Positions 36,887 to 47,823 of a stretch of DNA of 64,000 nt are shown here, in pieces. The translations under genes were made by a program, and so were the position numbers. The DNA lies in NCBI RefSeq assembly GCF_012163155.1, contig NZ_JAAVUN010000003.1:1-64000 (forward strand). The letters run 5' to 3'. The stretch's first letter is position 1. Every line of letters begins with the position of its first letter. This stretch comes from Kocuria subflava (lineage in GTDB: Bacteria; Actinomycetota; Actinomycetes; Actinomycetales; Micrococcaceae). The notes under the pieces were generated by a model. The model was not told the DNA's origin, ran no database searches, and saw nothing but the letters and a program-made list of their open reading frames with translations.

Positions 36887-38587
36887 GTGGAGAACATGGA
36901 GAACGCGCAGGCGATCACCACGGATGCAGCATTGCTGCGCCCTGGTGGGGTGTCCGCGGTCAGCGTGGGGTCATTGGCCTCGGCGATTGGCGGGCAACTG
37001 CTTCAGCTGGCGGACTCCACGGATCCCGGTGGTGTTGAGGTCACGGGCGTGAGCCTCGATTCCCGGGCCATCCGTCCGGATGATCTCTACGCCGCACTGC
37101 CTGGTGCCCGCTTCCACGGCGCTTCCTTTGCCGCTGCCGCCTTGGATGCCGGTGCAGCCGCCGTGCTGACCGATTCGACAGGTGCCGACCTGCTCCGGGC
37201 ATCGGAAACACCCGTGACGGTGCCCGTTGTGGTGGCAGCAGATGCCCGCGCTGCGGTGGGCTCCGTGGCCGCCCGCGTGTACGCCTCCCAGCCGGCCGAT
37301 GGCAGCGGCTTGTCCCTGTTCGCCGTGACCGGGACCAACGGGAAGACCACCACCACCTACTTTGTGAACTCGATCCTACGGGCCCTGGGGGAGACCACGG
37401 GCCTGATCGGCACCATCGAGATCCTGGCCGGTGACCAGCGCATCCCCTCCAAACTGACCACCCCTGAGGCCCCCACGGTGCACTCGTTGCTCTCCGTGAT
37501 GCGCGAGTCGGGGATGACTGCGGCTTCCATGGAGGTCTCCTCCCACGCCATTGAGTTCCACCGCGTGGACGGCATCCGCTACGGGGTGGCGGGATTCACC
37601 AACCTCACCCAGGACCACCTGGACCTGCACGGGACCATGCAGGCCTACTTTGACGTCAAGGCGCAGCTGTTCACCCCTGAGCGCACGGAACGCGCTGTTG
37701 TGGTGGTGGCCGACGACGACGACGCCTGGGGCATCGCCATGGCCCGCCACGCACGCGCGCAACTGGGTGCTGACAACGTGGATGTTTTCGCCATGCGCGG
37801 TGGTGTGGTGGGTGACCGTGAGTCCGGGCCGGAGCGCCGCGGAGCGGATTGGACGCTGCATTCCTTGACCCGGCGCGGCATCGGCCACGCTTTTGAGCTC
37901 GTCCACCGCGACGGCCGCAGCCTGCGGGTGAGCACCGGTTTGCCCGGTGTCTTCAACGTGGCCAACGCCGCCTTGGCAACACTGATGGTGCTCAGTTCCG
38001 GCGTGGCGTTGGAGGACCTGCAGCGGGCTCTGGATCAGCACGATCCCCTGACCACGGATGTGCCTGGACGCATGCAGTTGATCGGTACGCAACCCACGGC
38101 CGTCGTCGATTTTGCACACAACCCCGATGCTCTGGCCCGGGCACTGGCTGCTGTGGATCCGCCGGAAGGCGATGGACGAGTGATCCTGGTCTTCGGCGCA
38201 ACCGGTGAGCGGGACAAGACCAAGCGTCCCCTAATGGGGGAAATCGCCGCACGGGAGGCGGATGTGGTGATCGTCAGCGACGACGACCCCCACGGGGAAG
38301 ATCCCTCCACCATCCGTGAGGAAGTGATGGCCGGTGCTCAGGCGCTGATCGAGGCCGGCGGCGCCCGTGCCACGGAGATCCACCAGATCGCCCCTCGGTC
38401 AGTGGCCATTCACTCTGCGGTGCGCATGGCCGGACGCAATGATTCAGTGATCGTGGCTGGACGCGGTCACGAAACAGTTCAGGAGATTGCGGGGGTGGAC
38501 CACCCGCTGGATGACCGTGCGGAGCTCCGCGCGGCTTTGGATGAGATGCGCCACAGCACTCAGGAAGGCTGGGGTGAAACCAAGTGA
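36887..38587 (+). CDS. murE: UDP-MurNAc-dipeptide ligase (third residue adding)
   Basis: A 566-residue ATP-dependent ligase adding the third amino acid of the stem peptide. Seen are the substrate N-domain (VTGVSLDSRAIRPDDLYAAL), the P-loop AVTGTNGKTTTTYFV, FTNLTQDHLDLHG with the carbamylated-Lys region, and the C-domain (VIVSDDDPHGEDP, VAGRGHE). The DDPHGEDP sequence lacks the NPR form typical of meso-diaminopimelate enzymes, which suggests L-lysine as substrate, as in Micrococcaceae; that is inference. GTG 36887 has AGGAAGGA upstream; ATG 36896 is the alternative. Overlaps murF by 4 nt. Confidence 0.93.
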   Translation: MENMENAQAITTDAALLRPGGVSAVSVGSLASAIGGQLLQLADSTDPGGVEVTGVSLDSRAIRPDDLYAALPGARFHGASFAAAALDAGAAAVLTDSTGADLLRASETPVTVPVVVAADARAAVGSVAARVYASQPADGSGLSLFAVTGTNGKTTTTYFVNSILRALGETTGLIGTIEILAGDQRIPSKLTTPEAPTVHSLLSVMRESGMTAASMEVSSHAIEFHRVDGIRYGVAGFTNLTQDHLDLHGTMQAYFDVKAQLFTPERTERAVVVVADDDDAWGIAMARHARAQLGADNVDVFAMRGGVVGDRESGPERRGADWTLHSLTRRGIGHAFELVHRDGRSLRVSTGLPGVFNVANAALATLMVLSSGVALEDLQRALDQHDPLTTDVPGRMQLIGTQPTAVVDFAHNPDALARALAAVDPPEGDGRVILVFGATGERDKTKRPLMGEIAAREADVVIVSDDDPHGEDPSTIREEVMAGAQALIEAGGARATEIHQIAPRSVAIHSAVRMAGRNDSVIVAGRGHETVQEIAGVDHPLDDRAELRAALDEMRHSTQEGWGETK

Positions 38588-40182
38588 TCGCACTGGATGC
38601 ACACCAGATCGCTCAGATCACGGGCGGCACCGTGTTGGGTCTGCAGGACTCGGCACCAGCCCTTGTGATCCAGCACGTGACCACGGACTCCCGGGAGGCA
38701 ACCGCCGGTACGCTGTTCGTGGCCAAACCCGGTGAGGTCACGGACGGTCACAAGTTCGTGGGCACCGCCTTTGCGGCCGGGGCCGACCTGGCACTGGTGC
38801 AACGCCCGGTCCCGGATGAAACCGGGGCGGTCTACCCGTCCGTGCAGGTGGATGACGTGGTGGAGGCCATGGGCGCGCTGGCTGCCTGGGTGGTGGCCCA
38901 CCTGCGTGAACTGCACGGCACCGGAGCTGACGGCGTGAAGGTGGTGGGGATCACCGGTTCCGTGGGCAAAACCACCACCAAGGACCTGTTGCGCGCCATC
39001 TTCGAGTCGGTGGGACCCACCGTGGCGCCCCAAGGCTCCTACAACGGGGAGGTAGGCGTACCACTGACGGTGTTCACAGCCACCCCGCAGACCCGCTACC
39101 TGGTGGTGGAGATGGGCGCCACCCACATCGGCAACATCGAGTACCTGTGCAACATGGTCCACCCGGACGTCGGGGTGGTGCTGTGCGTGGGCACCGCCCA
39201 TGCCGGGGAATTCGGCGGAGTGGAAAACATTGCGATCGCCAAGGGCGAGCTGGTGGAGGCACTGGGAACTGACGGCGTTGCCGTGATCAACCAGGATGAT
39301 CCCCGGGTTCGCACCATGCACTCGCGGACTCAGGCGCCCGTGGTGTTCTTCAGCTCAGACACGGACACCAGCACCCTGCCTCCCCAGGCACAGCGGGTCT
39401 GGGCCACGGAGGTCACCACTGACGACGACGGCCACCCCACCTTGACATTGCACTTCCCTGACGGGTCGGAACATCGTGTGGTCTCCGGGCTGATCGGTGC
39501 CCACCACGTCAGCAACATCCTGGCCGCAGCCACTGCAGCGTACGTCTCCGGGGTGCCTGCAGCCCAGATCGCATCCGTGCTGCAGAACCAGGCGGCCGGA
39601 AGCCGGTGGCGCATGGAGCGAACCGAACGTGCCGACGGCGTGACCGTGATCAACGATGCCTACAACGCCAACCCGCAGTCCATGCGAGCTGCTCTGCAGA
39701 CCCTGGCTGCCCTGGGACGTCCCAGCGGGCAGCGCCCTGCGCGGCGCACCTGGGCCGTGTTGGGCGGCATGCTGGAACTCGGTGATCTCTCCGTCCAGGA
39801 GCACGATTCCATCGGCCGCCAGGTGGTGCGGATGAACATCTCCAAACTGGTGGTAGTGGGGGAGACCGCACGCCCCATGTACAACGCAGCGCATCTGGAA
39901 GGCTCCTGGGGCAACGAGGCCACATGGGTCGAGGATGCAGACACCGCAGAAGAGCTGTTGGCCCGTGAGCTGGCACCGGGGGACATCGTGTTGTTCAAGT
40001 CCTCCAACGCTGCGGGCATGAAGGTCCTGGGGGACAAAGTCGCTGCGGCAACGGTTGACGGGCAACGTGCCCCTGCAGCTGCCAACGATGCCCCGGCAGC
40101 AGGTGACCACTGGTTGTCTGCCGGTGACTGTGTGAATGCCGAGACCACGGAGCCGAGCGGGATCCAAGGGGAGCGCGCGTGA
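38584..40182 (+). CDS. murF: UDP-MurNAc-tripeptide--D-Ala-D-Ala ligase
   Basis: A 532-residue Mur ligase that adds D-Ala-D-Ala to complete the pentapeptide. The N-domain (VTTDSREATAGTLFVAKPGE), P-loop ITGSVGKTTTKDLL, VVEMGATHIGNIEYL and VINDAYNANPQSMRAAL blocks are family diagnostic. The last 50 residues are a nonconserved Ala/Glu-rich tail. The GTG at 38584 overlaps the murE stop (GTGA), and the stop overlaps the mraY start in the same way. Confidence 0.95.
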   Translation: MIALDAHQIAQITGGTVLGLQDSAPALVIQHVTTDSREATAGTLFVAKPGEVTDGHKFVGTAFAAGADLALVQRPVPDETGAVYPSVQVDDVVEAMGALAAWVVAHLRELHGTGADGVKVVGITGSVGKTTTKDLLRAIFESVGPTVAPQGSYNGEVGVPLTVFTATPQTRYLVVEMGATHIGNIEYLCNMVHPDVGVVLCVGTAHAGEFGGVENIAIAKGELVEALGTDGVAVINQDDPRVRTMHSRTQAPVVFFSSDTDTSTLPPQAQRVWATEVTTDDDGHPTLTLHFPDGSEHRVVSGLIGAHHVSNILAAATAAYVSGVPAAQIASVLQNQAAGSRWRMERTERADGVTVINDAYNANPQSMRAALQTLAALGRPSGQRPARRTWAVLGGMLELGDLSVQEHDSIGRQVVRMNISKLVVVGETARPMYNAAHLEGSWGNEATWVEDADTAEELLARELAPGDIVLFKSSNAAGMKVLGDKVAAATVDGQRAPAAANDAPAAGDHWLSAGDCVNAETTEPSGIQGERA

Positions 40183-41360
40183 TTCAGATTGTTGTTGCAG
40201 GCTTCCTGGGCCTGGTTCTCTCCATCTTCGGCACCCCTGCCTTCATCAAGTTCCTGGCCCGGCAGGGCTACGGTCAGTTCATCCGCGAGGACGGGCCATC
40301 CAGCCACCAGACCAAGCGTGGTACGCCCACCATGGGTGGTGTGGCCATCCTGGGTGCTGCCACCGTTGCCTACCTGATCTCCCACCTGGGCGTTGGACTG
40401 ATCACGGGTCAGTGGACCGGGCCCACCATTTCCGGAGCCCTGGCACTGTTCCTGATGCTGGGCATGGGCTTTGTGGGGGCCATCGATGACTTCACCAAGA
40501 TCACCAAGAAGCAGAACCTGGGCCTGACCCCCAAGGGCAAGATCCTCCTGCAGGGCCTGATCGGCTCACTGTTCGGTGTTCTGGCCTTGCTGTTCCCGGA
40601 CCGCAACGGCCAAACGCCTGGTTCCACCATGGTTTCTTTCACCCGGGACATCCCGGCACTGGACATGGGCTTCGGACAGTTCCACGGGGGACTGATTGAG
40701 GCACTGACCTCTGAGCGCACCGTCATCCTGGTGCTGCTGGGGCTGGTCCTCTTCGTGGTCTGGGTCAACCTGATCGCCACGGCCACCACCAATGCCGTGA
40801 ACCTCACGGACGGACTGGACGGGTTGGCCACGGGTGCTGCCATCCTGGTGTTCTCCGGCTACATGCTCATCAGCATGTGGCAGACAGATCACCTGTGCTG
40901 GGACACCAGCCCCACCGCAGGCACGGGCCTGTGCTACACCGTGCGCGACCCATCCGACCTTGCCGTTCTGGCCGCCGCCCTGATCGGTGCCCTGATCGGA
41001 TTCCTGTGGTGGAACACCTCCCCGGCCAAGATCTTCATGGGGGACACCGGTTCCTTGGGCCTGGGTGGTGCCCTGGCGGCCTTTGCCGTGATGAGCCGCA
41101 CCGAGCTGCTGTTGGTGCTGATCGCCGGACTGTTCGTGCTCATCACCATCTCAGTGATCCTGCAGGTCGGGTGGTTCAAGATCTCCGGCGGCAAGCGAAT
41201 CTTCAAGATGGCCCCGTTGCAACACCACTTTGAACTCAAGGGCTGGCAGGAAGTGACCGTGGTGGTTCGCTTCTGGATCATCGCCGGCCTGTTCGTGGCC
41301 GTGGCACTGGCCGTCTTCTACGGCGAATGGCTGATCTCCAACGGAGGAACTTTCCGGTGA
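40179..41360 (+). CDS. mraY: Phospho-MurNAc-pentapeptide transferase
   Basis: The 393-residue membrane enzyme makes lipid I from UDP-MurNAc-pentapeptide and undecaprenyl phosphate. It has about 10 helices. Catalytic and Mg-binding acids are in MGFVGAIDDFTKI, NAVNLTDGLDGLATG and IFMGDTGSLGLGGALA, and the HHHFELKGW-type block reads PLQHHFELKGW. It sits between murF and murD with 4-nt overlaps on both sides. Confidence 0.96.
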   Translation: MIQIVVAGFLGLVLSIFGTPAFIKFLARQGYGQFIREDGPSSHQTKRGTPTMGGVAILGAATVAYLISHLGVGLITGQWTGPTISGALALFLMLGMGFVGAIDDFTKITKKQNLGLTPKGKILLQGLIGSLFGVLALLFPDRNGQTPGSTMVSFTRDIPALDMGFGQFHGGLIEALTSERTVILVLLGLVLFVVWVNLIATATTNAVNLTDGLDGLATGAAILVFSGYMLISMWQTDHLCWDTSPTAGTGLCYTVRDPSDLAVLAAALIGALIGFLWWNTSPAKIFMGDTGSLGLGGALAAFAVMSRTELLLVLIAGLFVLITISVILQVGWFKISGGKRIFKMAPLQHHFELKGWQEVTVVVRFWIIAGLFVAVALAVFYGEWLISNGGTFR

Positions 41361-42898
41361 TTGAATCCACCAACGCAAACCCCGTGCTCGGCAACGCCAG
41401 GCTTGAAGAGCTGACCAGTTGGGATGCCAACTGGGCAGGTCTGCGCGTGCTGGTGGTGGGGATCGGTGTCTCGGGTTTCGCCGCCGCGGACACGCTGATC
41501 GAACTCGGCGCGAACGTCGTCGTCGTGGACGGCAAGGACACCCAGGAAACGCAGGCCAAGGCCGAAACCCTGAAGATCGTGGGGGCAACGGAGGTGCTTC
41601 TGGGGCCTGCAGCCATGACCCAGGTGCCGAAAGTCAACGGCGATCCCGCTGAGCTGGTGGTGACATCTCCTGGACTGCGTCCGGACCAGGCTCTGTTGGC
41701 GGATGCCCGTCAGCGCGGGGTGCAGATCTGGGGCGAGGTGGAACTGGCGTGGCGGATTCGTCAACGGGCCGGGCGCAAGCCCGCCGACTGGGTGTGCATC
41801 ACCGGAACCAACGGCAAGACCACCACGGTGCAGATGACCGAAACCATGCTCCAGGCAGGCGGACTCAAGGCCATTGCCGTGGGCAACGTGGGCACCCCCA
41901 TCCTGGATGCACTGCGGGATCCCGTGGAGTACGACGTCCTGGCCGTGGAACTCTCCAGCTTCCAACTGCACTGGCAGTATTCGCTCTCCCCGTTGGCGGC
42001 CGTGTGTCTGAACGTGGCGGAGGATCACGTGGACTGGCACGGCGGCTTCCACGAATACATGGCGGACAAGGCGCGGGTCTACCAGAATTGCCAGGTGGCA
42101 GCCGTCTACAACGTGGCGGATCAGCGCACCCTGCACATGGTGGAGGAAGCCGATGTGGTGGAAGGCTGCCGTGCCATCGGCTTCACCGCAGGCCACCCGG
42201 AGCCCTCCATGTTGGGTGTGGTGGACGACCTCCTGGTGGATCGTGCGTTCCTGGACGACCGCCGCAACCATGCTTTCGAACTGGCATCGGTCACTGATCT
42301 GAAGCCTGTGCCAACGGTCCACGGTGTGGCCAATGCCCTGGCGGCAGCCGCCCTGGCGCGTGCGGCAGGGGTCAGTGCCGAGGACGTTGGGCACGGTCTG
42401 CGGTCCTTTGAGCCCGGGGCGCATCGCATTCAGCCGGTGGCCAAGACCCACGGCGTGGTGTGGATCAATGATTCCAAGGCCACCAACCCGCACGCGGCCA
42501 ACGCTTCACTGTCTGCCTTTGACCCGGTGGTGTGGATTGCCGGTGGTCTGGCCAAGGGCACGGACAGTCACGATCTTGTGGCACAACACTCTCACCGCCT
42601 CCGGGCCGTGGTGCTGATCGGTACGGACAACGCCAATCTGGTGGATGCGCTGACTCGCCACGCTCCCGATGTCCCGGTGATCGGGGCCCTGCAGACGGAC
42701 TCCGCAGGGTCTGCGGCACCTGAGGACGGTGACGCCGTGATGCGCCTGGCCGTGAACGCCGCACTGGCTGTGGCTCAGGACGGAGACACTGTCCTGCTGG
42801 CCCCGGCTGCTGCTTCCATGGACCAGTTCAAGGACTACGCCCACCGAGGAGATGCCTTCACCCAGTCCGTGGCCGATGTGGTGGAGCGCTTGTCATGA
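41357..42898 (+). CDS. murD: UDP-MurNAc-L-alanine--D-glutamate ligase
   Basis: A 513-residue cytoplasmic ligase adding D-Glu to UDP-MurNAc-Ala. The N-domain dinucleotide-like fold (VLVVGIGVSGFAAADTL), P-loop CITGTNGKTTTVQM, LSSFQLHW, LNVAEDHVDWHG, and INDSKATNPHAA blocks are present. GTG 41357 has GGAGGAAC upstream and overlaps the mraY stop; the ten open codons before it lie inside mraY and are not used. Confidence 0.95.
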   Translation: MIESTNANPVLGNARLEELTSWDANWAGLRVLVVGIGVSGFAAADTLIELGANVVVVDGKDTQETQAKAETLKIVGATEVLLGPAAMTQVPKVNGDPAELVVTSPGLRPDQALLADARQRGVQIWGEVELAWRIRQRAGRKPADWVCITGTNGKTTTVQMTETMLQAGGLKAIAVGNVGTPILDALRDPVEYDVLAVELSSFQLHWQYSLSPLAAVCLNVAEDHVDWHGGFHEYMADKARVYQNCQVAAVYNVADQRTLHMVEEADVVEGCRAIGFTAGHPEPSMLGVVDDLLVDRAFLDDRRNHAFELASVTDLKPVPTVHGVANALAAAALARAAGVSAEDVGHGLRSFEPGAHRIQPVAKTHGVVWINDSKATNPHAANASLSAFDPVVWIAGGLAKGTDSHDLVAQHSHRLRAVVLIGTDNANLVDALTRHAPDVPVIGALQTDSAGSAAPEDGDAVMRLAVNAALAVAQDGDTVLLAPAAASMDQFKDYAHRGDAFTQSVADVVERLS

Positions 42899-44226
42899 GC
42901 CCCAGGGGACGCACCGGTGCCAGCACGGTCAGCGCCATGCGCCGTGCCGATTCTGGTGCTCCGGCACCTGTGGGTTCTGATCTGCAGAGTGCGGGCAAGG
43001 GTTTTCTGCGCAAGGTCTGGACCTGGGTGCATGACGGCCCCCTGGTTCATTCCTACTGGGCACTGGCGGCCAGCGCGATTCTGCTCTCCGCCGTGGGCAT
43101 CATGATGGTGCTCTCCTCATCAGCGGTGGAGTCGATCTCCGCCAACGTGTCCGCCTTCTTCTATTTCTCCCGTCAGGCGATCTTTGGCGGCGTGGGTGTT
43201 GTGGCCATGGTGATCCTCTCCCTGGTGCCCTCCCACGTGTACCGCCAGCTGGCCGTTCCGGCCTTTGTGGTCACCGCCATCGGATTGGCCTCCGTGTTGA
43301 TCTGGGGAACCGAGATCAACGGCAACCAGAACTGGATCCAGATCGGTGGTTTCACCGCTCAGCCTTCTGAGGCCGCCAAGCTGGGTACCGCCCTGATGCT
43401 GGGGTGGTACTTCGGCAAACACGCAGGTGCCTTGCACGGTGCCAAGGCCTATGTCTGGCCGTCGGTTGGCATCCTCCTGATCCCGTTGATCGGCGTGGGC
43501 CTGGGCGGGGACGCCGGAACCGCCATCATCTTCGCCTTCATCTACGCGGCCGCGCTGTTCTTGGCGGGAGCCCCTCTGAAGATCTTCACCGCCGGGGCAA
43601 TCCTGGTGGTGGTGGTCAGTGCCCTGACCGTGATCACAGCACCGCACCGTTTGGATCGCGTGACCGGGTGGATCACGGGGAATTGCGACGCCGCCGGGTC
43701 CTGTTGGCAGGCACAGCAAGGCCTGGGCGCTCTGGCCACCGGTGGATGGTGGGGGGTTGGCCTGGGTCAGTCGCGGTCCAAGTACAGCTACGTCCCGGAA
43801 GCCCACAACGACTACATCTTCTCCATCATCGGGGAAGAGCTGGGCCTGATCGGAACCGTGTTCATCCTGGCGTTGTTCGCCGTGATGGCTGTGGCCATGG
43901 CCCGGGTGCTGCTGCGTAGCACCTCCACGTTCGAGCGTGTCACCACCGGGGCCGTCCTGGCGTGGTTGATCGGGCAGGCCTTCGTGAACATCGGAATGGT
44001 GACCGGTGCCCTGCCTGTGATCGGCGTTCCCCTGCCGTTCATCAGCTACGGTGGATCCTCCCTGTTCATGTGTCTGGCCGCAGTGGGAGTGGTCATGTCC
44101 TTCACCCGCATGCCGGGCCAGCCTGGCTTGTTCTCCTCGTTCAGCCGTCAAGGCCGCCAGCAGAATGCACAGGCGCTGCCACACAACGTGCACCCCATCG
44201 GCCACCGTTCTGAGAGGACGTCATGA
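42895..44226 (+). CDS. ftsW: SEDS peptidoglycan polymerase FtsW
   Basis: A 443-residue membrane protein with about 10 helices that polymerises lipid II at the septum together with FtsI. SEDS signatures are [50 protein letters not shown] (carrying the catalytic-type acid), and [17 protein letters not shown]. Its position between murD and murG and the presence of FtsI in the same cluster favour FtsW over RodA. ATGA overlaps occur with murD and murG. Confidence 0.94.
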   Translation: MSPRGRTGASTVSAMRRADSGAPAPVGSDLQSAGKGFLRKVWTWVHDGPLVHSYWALAASAILLSAVGIMMVLSSSAVESISANVSAFFYFSRQAIFGGVGVVAMVILSLVPSHVYRQLAVPAFVVTAIGLASVLIWGTEINGNQNWIQIGGFTAQPSEAAKLGTALMLGWYFGKHAGALHGAKAYVWPSVGILLIPLIGVGLGGDAGTAIIFAFIYAAALFLAGAPLKIFTAGAILVVVVSALTVITAPHRLDRVTGWITGNCDAAGSCWQAQQGLGALATGGWWGVGLGQSRSKYSYVPEAHNDYIFSIIGEELGLIGTVFILALFAVMAVAMARVLLRSTSTFERVTTGAVLAWLIGQAFVNIGMVTGALPVIGVPLPFISYGGSSLFMCLAAVGVVMSFTRMPGQPGLFSSFSRQGRQQNAQALPHNVHPIGHRSERTS

Positions 44227-45356
44227 ACGCCCAGGATCCCGCTGACACGGAGACCGCAGCCCAGCGGCCGATCTCTGTGGTGATCGCCGGTGGTGGAACC
44301 GCCGGTCACATCTCCCCCCTGTTGGCCATCGCACGGGCCATCACAGAGGTTCAGCCCCAGGCACAGGTGACCGCCGTGGGTACCGCCTCAGGTATGGAAA
44401 CCCGATTGGTCCCGGAGGCCGGCCTTCCGCTGGAGACCATTGACCGGGTGCCGCTGCCGCGCAAACCGTCAGTGGATCTGCTCAAACTGCCGCTGAAGTT
44501 GCGCAATGCCATCAAGCAGGCCGGAGAGATCATCGACCGCCACAAGGCTGACGTGGTGGTGGGGGTCGGTGGCTATGTGTGCACCCCCATGTATCTGGCA
44601 GCCAAGCGCCGAGGTGTCCCCGTGGTAATCCACGAGGCCAACGCTCGGCCCGGCATTGCCAATCGAGTGGGTGCCCGCTCGGCTGCGGTGGTGGCCACCG
44701 CCTTCCCGGACACCCCGTTGGCCGGAGCGCGCACCGTGGGCATGCCCATGCGGCCTGAAATCGCCGGTCTTGACCGAGCGGCTCAGCAGCGTTCGGCGCG
44801 GGAGAACCTGGGCCTGGACCCGCAGAAACCCACGCTGATCGTGACCGGTGGGTCCTCCGGTGCCCTGTCCATGAACAAGACCATTGAGCAGGTTGCCGGT
44901 GATGTTGGCGTCCTTGGGGTGCAACTGCTGCACATCACCGGCCGGGGCAAGCAGGTCAAGACCTCAACCGGTGAACTCCTCCAAGCTGATGGCTACCGCC
45001 AGGTGGAGTACGTCAACGGCATGGAGGACGTCTATGCCGCAGCGGATCTGTTGGTGGCTCGCTCCGGTGCCGCCACGGTCTCGGAAGTGGCCGCGGTGGG
45101 TCTGCCCGCCATTTTTGTGCCCCTGCCCATCGGCAACGGTGAACAGGCCTTGAATGCCCGTGCGCTGGTGGCATCCGGTGCGGCACACTTGGTGGAGGAC
45201 GCCCAGTTCACACCGGATTACGTCCGAACCACCATTCTTCCCCTCATCACCAACAGTCAGCAGCTGAGCGTGATGTCCCAAGCCGCCCAGGGTGCGGGCG
45301 TGCGTGACGCCGCGCAAACCATGGCCGGGCTGATCTTGCAGGAGGCACGGGCGTGA
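44223..45356 (+). CDS. murG: Lipid II synthase (GlcNAc transferase)
   Basis: A 377-residue GT28 enzyme at the inner membrane face that adds GlcNAc to lipid I. Blocks include [67 protein letters not shown] and [33 protein letters not shown]. It starts inside the ftsW stop and ends inside the murC start. Confidence 0.96.
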   Translation: MNAQDPADTETAAQRPISVVIAGGGTAGHISPLLAIARAITEVQPQAQVTAVGTASGMETRLVPEAGLPLETIDRVPLPRKPSVDLLKLPLKLRNAIKQAGEIIDRHKADVVVGVGGYVCTPMYLAAKRRGVPVVIHEANARPGIANRVGARSAAVVATAFPDTPLAGARTVGMPMRPEIAGLDRAAQQRSARENLGLDPQKPTLIVTGGSSGALSMNKTIEQVAGDVGVLGVQLLHITGRGKQVKTSTGELLQADGYRQVEYVNGMEDVYAAADLLVARSGAATVSEVAAVGLPAIFVPLPIGNGEQALNARALVASGAAHLVEDAQFTPDYVRTTILPLITNSQQLSVMSQAAQGAGVRDAAQTMAGLILQEARA

Positions 45357-46858
45357 GCGCTCAGACACCATCCAATGATGCCGTGGCGGCACATGACAAC
45401 GGTGAGGTTTGTGCCCGCACCGTGGTGGGTGTGAACACCAATCCACAGGATTTGGGCAGAACACATCTGATCGGCATCGGCGGGGCGGGCATGTCCGCCG
45501 TCGCTCGTCTGCTGCTGGCCCACGGTGTGCCCGTGTACGGATCCGATGCTCAAGACTCCACGGCCGTCACCCAACTGCGGGAACAAGGTGCCACGGTGAC
45601 GGTGGGGCAGAAGGCGGAAAACGTTCAGGACGTGGACACCGTGGTGATCTCCACGGCCATTCGTGAGTCCAACCCTGAACTGGCGGCGGCACGTGAGCGT
45701 GGACTGCAGGTGGTGCATCGTTCGGACGCCCTGGCAGTCTCCATGCACGGTTCCCACGTGGTGGCCGTGGCCGGCACGCACGGCAAGACCACCACCAGCT
45801 CCATGACTGCGGTCATGCTGGAGGCCGCAGGGCGCCAACCGTCGTGGGCCATTGGTGCACATGTGGCGGACCTGGGAGCCAATGCCGCCTTGGGTCACGG
45901 TGAGTGGTTCGTGGCCGAGGCCGATGAATCGGACGGGTCCTTTCTCAAATACGCCCCCAGCGTGGCGGTGGTGACCAACATTGAACCGGACCACCTGGAC
46001 CATTACCCCACGGTGGAAGCTTTCTTCCAGGCCTTTGACGACTTCGCCGCAACGCTGCGCGACGGCGGCACGCTGGTTGCCTGCCAGGACGACCCCGGTT
46101 CCAGGGACCTCGCGCGCAAGGTCCGTGACCGTGGTGGCCGGGTCCTGACCTACGGCACCGATTCCACGGCGGACATTGAGATTCACGACGTCGAACCCCA
46201 CGGTCTGGGCTCCAGCGCCGCACTCGTCGTGGGTGAAGGCGCAGATGCACGCCGCCACCGTTTGACGCTGTCAGTGCCGGGGATGCACAACGTGCAGAAC
46301 GCCACAGCTGCTTTTGCGGTGGCCTTGGCCACCGGAGTTCCGGCTGAGGACGCCCTGCGCGGGCTGACGGGCTTCCATGGATCTGCTCGCCGGTTCGACC
46401 TGAAGGGCGAGGGCGGGGGAGTGCGCGTGTTCGATGACTACGCCCACCACCCCACGGAAGTGGCAGCGGCCCTGACCGCAGCGCGCAACGTGGCCGGTGA
46501 AGGCCACCGTGTGTTGGCCATGTTCCAACCGCACCTGTTCTCCCGGACCAAGGCCTTTGCCACCGAGTTCGCCGCGGCACTGGAACTGGCAGACCACGCT
46601 TGGGTCCTGCCGATCTTTGCCGCACGCGAGGACCCCATGCCAGGTGTCACCTCAGAACTCATCACGGATGCTGCGGGGGAGAACGTCACGGCTGCGGAGG
46701 ATGCCCAGCAGGCCATGGATCAGATGGTGGCTCAAGCACAGCCCGGCGATCTGATGTTGACCATTGGCGCCGGCGACGTCACCGTCCACGGACCGCGCCT
46801 TGTGGAAGCCCTGGCCACTGCGGCGGACCAGGCGTCTGCCGGGGAGGCCACTCGCTGA
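45353..46858 (+). CDS. murC: UDP-N-acetylmuramate--L-alanine ligase
   Basis: A 501-residue ligase adding the first amino acid. It has [20 protein letters not shown], the P-loop [38 protein letters not shown] and [16 protein letters not shown]. About 30 N-terminal residues precede the conserved start. The GTG at 45353 overlaps murG; the stop overlaps ftsQ (TGATG). Confidence 0.96.
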   Translation: MSAQTPSNDAVAAHDNGEVCARTVVGVNTNPQDLGRTHLIGIGGAGMSAVARLLLAHGVPVYGSDAQDSTAVTQLREQGATVTVGQKAENVQDVDTVVISTAIRESNPELAAARERGLQVVHRSDALAVSMHGSHVVAVAGTHGKTTTSSMTAVMLEAAGRQPSWAIGAHVADLGANAALGHGEWFVAEADESDGSFLKYAPSVAVVTNIEPDHLDHYPTVEAFFQAFDDFAATLRDGGTLVACQDDPGSRDLARKVRDRGGRVLTYGTDSTADIEIHDVEPHGLGSSAALVVGEGADARRHRLTLSVPGMHNVQNATAAFAVALATGVPAEDALRGLTGFHGSARRFDLKGEGGGVRVFDDYAHHPTEVAAALTAARNVAGEGHRVLAMFQPHLFSRTKAFATEFAAALELADHAWVLPIFAAREDPMPGVTSELITDAAGENVTAAEDAQQAMDQMVAQAQPGDLMLTIGAGDVTVHGPRLVEALATAADQASAGEATR

Positions 46859-47823
46859 TGGCCCCCGGCCAGCGGCCCCACCAGCCAAACTTCCACCGCA
46901 CCGGGCAGAGCCCCACCGATCCTTCCGTCAGCGACCCCTCACCGGATGATGCAGCGGAGGTTCAGGTCAATGACGGCTCCAAGGTCTCTGATCTTGACCC
47001 TGAGCGGTTCGAGGAGGTCCCGGCAGGTGGTGGACGGTTCAGCGCCTGGCGGCGCCATGTCCAGGTGGAGAATCCCACCACTGATGCTGCTGATGGAGCG
47101 CAACGCACGCCCCCGTTGACTCCCGCTCAGAGGCGTTCACGACGCCGTCGTCGGGCATTGTGGGCTGCGATCACTGCTGTGGTGGCCGCCTTGGTGCTGG
47201 TGTGGGTGATCTTCTTCTCCCCGCTTTTGGCCGTGCGTGCTATTGAGGTCAACGGTGCGCAGCTCACGGACGAACAAGACGTCCAACAGCATCTGGAGCA
47301 TTTTCAGGGCACACCCATGGCGCAGATTTCCGAGTCCGATGTGATGGACAGCCTGGGGGACCTGCCGCAGGTTCGATCCGTGCATGTCATGACCATGCCC
47401 GACCGCCGGTTGATCGTGGACCTCACGGAACGGGTTGCTGTTGCAGCGGTCCAGGACGGTCAGAGTTGGAGCCTGGTGGACCATGAGGGCACGGTGTTGG
47501 GTACCACCGAGGATCTGGCCGAGCTCCATGTCCCGGTGATTGAGGGCGGTACGGAGGTGTTGGGCACAGAGGATTTCACCTCCGTGGCAGATGTGCTCTC
47601 CACCTTGCCGTCCTCGCTCCTGGAACAAGTCAGTTCCGCCAAGGCCCAGTCCGATTCGACCGTGGAGCTGGAGTTGAACGGTGGCATCACGGTCAAGTGG
47701 GGGGATGCCACCCAGAGTGCGTTGAAAGCTGAAGTTCTGGCTCAACTGGTACAAGCTCCCGAACAGACCGGGGCGGTGAACGTCTATGACGTCTCCACGC
47801 CGGAACACCCGGTCCTGAGCTGA
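46858..47823 (+). CDS. ftsQ: Division protein FtsQ
   Basis: A 321-residue single-pass protein. A long charged cytoplasmic segment (about 100 residues, Arg-rich at its end) precedes the transmembrane helix (LWAAITAVVAALVLVWVIFF), a POTRA domain (LAVRAIEVNGAQLTDEQDVQQHL) and the FtsQ-type domain with VRSVHVMTMPDRRLIVDLTERVAVA. It scaffolds FtsL and FtsB at the septum. The open frame begins far upstream inside murC; ATG 46858, which overlaps the murC stop, is the sensible start. Confidence 0.92.
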   Translation: MAPGQRPHQPNFHRTGQSPTDPSVSDPSPDDAAEVQVNDGSKVSDLDPERFEEVPAGGGRFSAWRRHVQVENPTTDAADGAQRTPPLTPAQRRSRRRRRALWAAITAVVAALVLVWVIFFSPLLAVRAIEVNGAQLTDEQDVQQHLEHFQGTPMAQISESDVMDSLGDLPQVRSVHVMTMPDRRLIVDLTERVAVAAVQDGQSWSLVDHEGTVLGTTEDLAELHVPVIEGGTEVLGTEDFTSVADVLSTLPSSLLEQVSSAKAQSDSTVELELNGGITVKWGDATQSALKAEVLAQLVQAPEQTGAVNVYDVSTPEHPVLS